Part shown: positions 63,779 through 64,000 of the stretch, one piece after another
Numbering within the stretch: the stretch's first letter is position 1
How the letters are laid out: each line of letters opens with the position of its first letter
From: Haliotis asinina
Taxonomy: Eukaryota > Mollusca > Gastropoda > Lepetellida > Haliotidae
Length of the DNA: 64,000 bases
Direction of reading: 5' to 3'
Assembly (NCBI RefSeq): GCF_037392515.1
Contig: NC_090291.1
Coordinates: forward strand, 15,137,001-15,201,000
Notes under the pieces: model-generated
What the model was told of the DNA's origin: nothing
The model's database searches: none
Seen by the model: the letters and a program-made list of their open reading frames with translations, nothing else
Program-made: the position numbers and the translations under genes

Positions 63779-64000
63779 AAAATCAACTATACATAAATAA
63801 ATCATCTTTCAAAATATTCTGATGTCCCAGTTTGTAAATACTCCGCTGGATTCATCTATGTCTGACATAGAATTTCTTCGCAAAGTGGATGAAAATGGCA
63901 AGTAGTTGTCTGAATGTCATCTTACGCTACATCTTAAGGAGAATGTCCTGGAATGTTTATATGTGTCATATTCCACCGCAAGATGAGCCATCTAAAAAGG

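Overview
This is eukaryotic nuclear DNA: intron-rich genes, GT-AG splicing, and dense SINE, MITE and minisatellite content. Protein similarity and the repeat style (tRNA-derived SINEs ending in ACTC repeats, Tc1/mariner and Mutator-like MITEs, TTAGGG-type interstitial repeats) suggest a mollusc, probably a gastropod such as an abalone. The taxon is an inference. No CRISPR array, operon, rRNA gene or intact tRNA gene was seen.

Layout. (1) 77-4457, minus: DPM1, catalytic subunit of dolichol-phosphate mannose synthase. Eight exons are visible; the C-terminal exon lies off the left edge. (2) 4458-4748: a 291-bp gap between two divergent start codons, probably a shared bidirectional promoter. (3) 4749-30663, plus: NSMAF/FAN, a BEACH-WD40 adaptor of neutral sphingomyelinase signalling. 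I rebuilt it as 32 exons whose phases all agree and which encode 918 residues, essentially the human length. (4) 30664-52058: about 21 kb with no gene I can support, filled with SINEs, MITEs, a foldback element and tandem repeats. (5) 52059-59244, minus: a Neto-family gene (CUB, LDL receptor class A, transmembrane segment, cytoplasmic tail), a predicted auxiliary subunit of kainate-type glutamate receptors. The signal peptide and first part of CUB1 are not visible. (6) 59245-64000: probably 5' intron or flank of Neto, with tandem repeats, two copies of a 180-bp MITE and a decayed LINE 3' fragment.

The two complete-looking loci act in different processes: DPM1 in ER glycosylation and GPI-anchor donor synthesis, NSMAF in membrane lipid and TNF-receptor signalling. 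Their head-to-head arrangement may reflect shared housekeeping transcription. Neto is separate in function.

Most notable pattern: at least five, probably six, exon edges in NSMAF and Neto are the apparent seeds of adjacent intronic tandem repeats, whose units still carry the splice-site sequence. Other clear signals are a 268-bp SINE with 12-13 bp target-site duplications in four copies, a second tRNA-derived SINE family with the same 3' tail, a Mutator-like MITE family with perfect 9-bp duplications, and a 529-bp GGGGGCA foldback element that also has a perfect 9-bp duplication.
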